Below are positions 60,241-64,000 of a DNA stretch of 64,000 nucleotides, one piece after another (the first letter of the stretch is position 1; every line of letters starts with the position of its first letter). The stretch is from Odiellus spinosus (Eukaryota > Arthropoda > Arachnida > Opiliones > Phalangiidae), in NCBI GenBank assembly GCA_963920705.1, contig OY987226.1, forward strand, positions 14,138,501 to 14,202,500. The letters run 5' to 3'. Made by a program: the position numbers and the translations under genes. The notes below the pieces were generated by a model that was given only the letters and a program-made list of their open reading frames with translations, ran no database searches and was not told the DNA's origin.

Positions 60241-63197
60241 ATGAATAATAATTACTCGATTCTAAGTGAAAAATATAGTTTAGTGTCAACCGAGAATACA
60301 ATTCTTAAAAAATATGACGAAGATAAGCACACTAAACTTATCCCTTGGTCATCAACCCTGTCTCTCTCCAAGGAATCGAAGCCGGTGTCTTCATTTAACT
60401 TAAATCAGAGACTTAAATCTAATAATATTGGTACTGACATTAGGATTTTAACCCAAAAACAATTACCAAGGCCTTCTAAAAGATCCTTAGAGTGAGTTAG
60501 AACTGTCTAATTGTTTATTAAAGTTTACGATAACTAATTTTCCACAAACAGAAACTTTTATTTGAAAAAGACTTATCACACTGTTCCTGTCAAACAGTTG
60601 CATTTGGAACCTAATTCGAAGCTGATATCGGTTCAAAATACCCTTCTTGAAAATGGTATTTGAATTTCTTAATTAATTTGATTGAAATTGATTTGTGTTA
60701 TTTCTAGCCACGATTCGAAACAAAGCTATTACGACATCAGTGGCTAAACAATCAGAAAAAGCAATCCATACTACAGATGTAGATATCGATCATTCGATCG
60801 CTACTCTCTTACCAATTAACAATAAAGAACTACCTACATATCAGTTTGATTCTTTACTGGAAATCAAATTGAAAGATGAGGATGCTTTCTTTGGCGAAGT
60901 TGATATTGATCTTTACGAAGCTACGAAGAAACTTAATGAAACAAGAACAGCTCTTAAGGCAAATATTTTAACCATATCTCGTATTAAATTTGAAAAATAA
61001 GAATTTATTATACAGTTATCTTTTTAGGTTGAATTTTTGTCCGCAGTTTGTACATCGTTAGTCAATCTACCTAATTTCAAATCCCATGACGAAACTGTTG
61101 ATAATTTAAGCGAACTAGCATCGAAGATAGAAAAATTTGATCCGGAGTTTCTTTTAAAAGTAACAATTTTATAATTTTTAGACGAGTAATTTGACTAACG
61201 ATTTTATTGGTACCTAGGTAGCTTTATATGCTCGTCAAGATTTAAATATCAGAAGTACCTCGAATTTCTTGTTAGCTTACGCTGCAAATTCCAAAAAATG
61301 CCGAATATTCTTGCGTAAATATTTTCAAAAAACTATAAGGCTACCCTCTGATTGGCTTGAAGTTGCTACATTGTACCAGGTAAGGAAAATCAATATCAGA
61401 ATATAGGATGATTTTACGTAGTTTTTAATTTGATTATTAGAATGTCGAAGGGAAAGAAATAAAAAGAGACTCTCTTCCTTCAATGCTAAGAAAAGTTATG
61501 GTTGAAAAGTTTGAAGATTTTGACGAATATCAATTGGGTAATTAATATTAAATTTTGTATTTAATGGAAAAAGTTTGTAATATTAATTTTAATTTAGCCA
61601 AATATAATAAACGTAAACGTAAGAAGAAATCAAATTCGGACGAATCTAAAAGCAACGATAAAGTCATTTCTGATGATGAAGATAAAATTGAGGAAAAACA
61701 TGTTTTTACTTTGAAAAGAATGATTCGCCTCTTGCACATTTCTAAACCTAATGAACCCGTAATGGGTTTACTTGGAAAAAAGTACTTAAATTCAATACAT
61801 ACCAAATTTATGCAAATATCTAGGGGTGTGCGAGCCCAGTTTTTTTTGACTCATCAAATCTCAAATCATGGGAAAAATATATTCGGCTCGTCTTGAATTC
61901 TTAAAGGGAGAATGAAGGAAAAATCTAAAGCCCTATTTTGTTGATAAAGCAATAATATAGTAATAAAAAAGTCTCTTTCTTCCACTCAACATTTTCCAGG
62001 TTCTCGCACATCCCTAGTTTAAATTGAATATAAACCAATTTTATGCAAATATTATATAATTATTTGATAGCTATCCCGATGATCCTGAAAAGTTTCGACA
62101 AAGTGGTTTATTGGGTGTTTGGAATCCTGAAAAAGCTGGCAAGAGAATGAAACTAAAAGTTCCAGTCACGTGGGAGACGCAGATATCCGAAAAGGGAAAT
62201 AAAGCTGAAGTTTGGCAAAAACTTATCGACGAACGGAAGCTTCCCTACATGGCCATGCTAAGGAATATTAGAAACATCATTTTGACCAAAGTTTCCAATG
62301 AACACCATAGTTTGGTTTTGAAACAGATTTCTAATAAGGTAAATAATTTTCATAATAGTAAAACCATTAATTATTGTTACTGTATTTCTATAAGGAATTC
62401 AAGGTTTAACTGATACCAATACATATGACAAAATTGTTAAATCAAAACTTCAAAATCCATAGCAGTATTTAAAGGCCCTTTCGGCTTTGAAGTTTGCCCC
62501 TTTAAAATGCTCTCTTCCCTTATGCACAGTCGCACAGCCCTAGAAAATCCTGTAGAAATGTTTCACGCAAAATATAAATTTTATGAAAAAAAAAAAAAAA
62601 AAAAAAAAGTTACAAGCTCCATCTATACCTAACGCTGACACCCGCTAGGTAATAAAATGTATCGTGTTTCGACGTGGTCGCTGGAAAATAGTTCAACAAG
62701 GCAAGGGAACTTTGCGTAGTGGCCAGTGGGATGAGAATGTTTCCTCTATTATTTATAGGCCAGGATATGTGTCGACTTACATTCATTGTGTTATGCTGCA
62801 CCTAAGTTAGATGGCGCCAGCTAACCAAGAAATGGATTATATATGGGAAAAACTAGTGAGAGAGATTTGTTTAGAACGTCTTCCTTTGAAGTTTAAACCT
62901 TAAATCATGGTTAGTAAAACCTTGATATCCATACAACAGTGTCTGCTTCAGACTGTTGCATCGGTAAATGATATCTTATTAATTTTGCAAAATATTTATT
63001 TTTCCATCTTCTTAGAATGCCGTGATCAACAGCCGTCAATTTCCATTAAGTTTCTACAACGCGTACGAGACTCTTAACGATTTGGAGAAGTTACTTGACA
63101 AGGCGATAAATAATAAACTCGTTTTTAAAAAGAAGAGAGAGGAGGAAGATGCACAGGCTGTGAGACGTAGGATAGTCATTCGTAAAATGAAGAAAAA
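60241..63197 (+). CDS. TEP1: Telomerase/vault-associated protein 1, 5' part with TROVE domain
   Basis: Exons, all phase-compatible: 60241-60491, 60552-60655, 60708-60958, 61028-61159, 61218-61379, 61441-61537, 61598-61781, 62071-62338 and 63016-63197. This gives about 543 residues, and the gene runs past the window. Start at the ATG of 60241 (MNNNYSIL). The family match is strong in VALYARQDLNIR, LPSDWLEVATLYQ, FEDFDEYQLAKYN, FTLKRMIRLLHI, NPEKAGKRMKLKVP, KLPYMAMLRNIRN and INSRQFPLSFYNAY, which is the TEP1 form of the TROVE module (also in Ro60). Known role: RNA-binding component of vault particles and of the telomerase complex; later NACHT and WD40 parts would lie beyond 64000. Exon 3 seems to end at a GC donor. 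Most introns are short (22-69 nt range excluded below 50; seen 52-69), with two larger ones of 289 and 677 nt. N-terminal 200 residues are poorly conserved. Confidence 0.9.
60959..61027 (+). other. Putative GC-AG intron of TEP1
   Basis: 69 nt, CTTAAG|GCAAAT to TTTTTAG|GTTGAA. No GT in the interval gives an open frame into the next exon: the only nearby candidate (GTATTA at 60981) would create an immediate TGA. The GC donor keeps phase 0 exactly. Confidence 0.65.
61820..62016. mobile_element. TIR element in TEP1 intron 7
   Basis: Ends CTAGGGGTGTGCGAGCC and GGTTCTCGCACATCCCTAG are inverted with two mismatches; this end type is common in hAT elements. A diverged 35-bp direct repeat (61784-61818 and 62019-62053, sharing TTTATGCAAATAT) flanks it, much longer than a target duplication. 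Confidence 0.75.
62339..63015 (+). other. TEP1 intron 8
   Basis: 677 nt between AATAAG|GTAAAT and TTCTTAG|AATGCC. Contains a poly-A run (62588-62608) followed by a moderately GC-rich segment with GATGGCGCCA at 62810. The segment may be a retroposed fragment but is not recognised. Confidence 0.6.
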
Positions 63198-64000
63198 GTT
63201 AGTTTAATGTACTTTTCTAATCATTTTTTATGCATTGACTATATTTGGATGCTTGAAGATCGCCTGGTCGGTCAAAAGATTGCAGAGGCTTTTTTTTTTT
63301 AATCAAAAGATGTTGAAATTTAAACCATGAGACCCTTCTTTTAAAATAAGATTCAATTAATAATAGTATACCATGGCCACGATAGGTTTAAATATTATTG
63401 ATATCAGGAATTCATATAATTATAGGAGTGAATGATTAACAGGCTTTAGTTATTGCTCGTCATACTCCCTCAATCATCTTCGGTGAGAGGGGGGGAGGGT
63501 AGGAATCTACTTTTAAAGCGTACTTGACTGATTTTTAAGGGTTGGGAAAGCTGGTTGGTCCCAGGGTAGGAATGGAAGGAAGGCTAGAAAACCTTAGAAT
63601 AGTAATTCTCCTTAGAGAAGTCAATTAATTCTTGCTTAACCAAGTATTCCCTCTCTAGTGCAAGGTGACCAGACTTCCTATATTTTCACCTCCTTCCTAT
63701 TTTCTCCTATAATTTAATGGCAATTTCTATAATCTCCTATATTTCTACTCAAAATCTCTAGTTAAGGGTAAAGTTATAAATCATACTGTCAGCTGTGGCT
63801 GTATAAGATTATTTTAGCTTTTAACTGTACATTTTCCAGTTAAAATAGTCTGTAAAATTCCATACCATTTAAGCAATTGGATCATATTAATACCAATTTC
63901 ATTAATTTTTTTTCCAAAAAGACTTGATACAACATGGATTTAAAAGCATTAGTTTATTTAAAAAAAAAAAACTAAAATTTACATATGGGAGCTTTCAGAC
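63198..64000 (+). other. TEP1 intron 9 (start)
   Basis: Begins GTTAGTTTAA. I could not find the next TROVE exon before the window ends. AT-rich, with GGGGGGGAGGG near 63489. Confidence 0.5.

Noticed and set aside
61160..61181. 22-nt intron ending at the first AG after exon 4 of TEP1
   Set aside because: Too short to splice; the acceptor at 61217 gives the conserved VALYARQDLNIR block in frame.

Overview
This is nuclear DNA from an animal: AT-rich, repeat-dense, with two multi-exon genes carrying GT-AG introns and no bacterial gene organisation. Short runs of the arthropod-type telomere pentamer (CCTAA/TTAGG) inside one repeat suggest an arthropod, but this is weak evidence and I cannot name the species.

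Left gene (802-12631, +): the 3' part of timeless, the Tof1/TIMELESS replication-fork protection factor. I reconstructed nine consecutive exons with matching splice phases, ending at a TAG. They encode the conserved C-terminal block, including the region that in human TIMELESS binds PARP1, and a long acidic Ser/Asp tail. The fourth intron resolved here (2803-7543, 4.7 kb) holds a tandem array and two foldback elements.

Right gene (60241-63197, +, running off the window): the 5' part of TEP1, telomerase/vault-associated protein 1. Nine phase-consistent exons cover its N-terminus and the first part of the TROVE RNA-binding module. One intron appears to use a GC-AG splice pair.

The roughly 47 kb between them has no gene I recognise, apart from one transposon. 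It is a graveyard of small non-autonomous DNA transposons. Several have intact inverted ends and exact target duplications: 8 bp (hAT-like), 9 bp (Mutator-like or other), TA (mariner-like) and 4-5 bp. Some are nested, which gives relative ages. There are also satellites (17.7-18.5 kb) and a three-block minisatellite (34.0-35.1 kb).

At 42197-50705 on the minus strand lies a complete Ty3/gypsy LTR retrotransposon of 8.5 kb. It has two 1467-bp LTRs that look identical, a 4-bp target duplication, gag with two zinc knuckles, and an uninterrupted pol in the -1 frame. A plausible slippery heptamer lies just before the gag stop. It looks young and possibly active.

I do not see an obviously new biological system. 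The best leads are the retrotransposon's -1 frameshift site and repeat-rich linker, paired E2F-like motifs in its LTR, a telomere-motif-bearing transposon with a 9-bp duplication, filled/empty-site transposon pairs, a five-unit heat-shock-element motif in non-coding DNA, and the GC-AG intron in TEP1.
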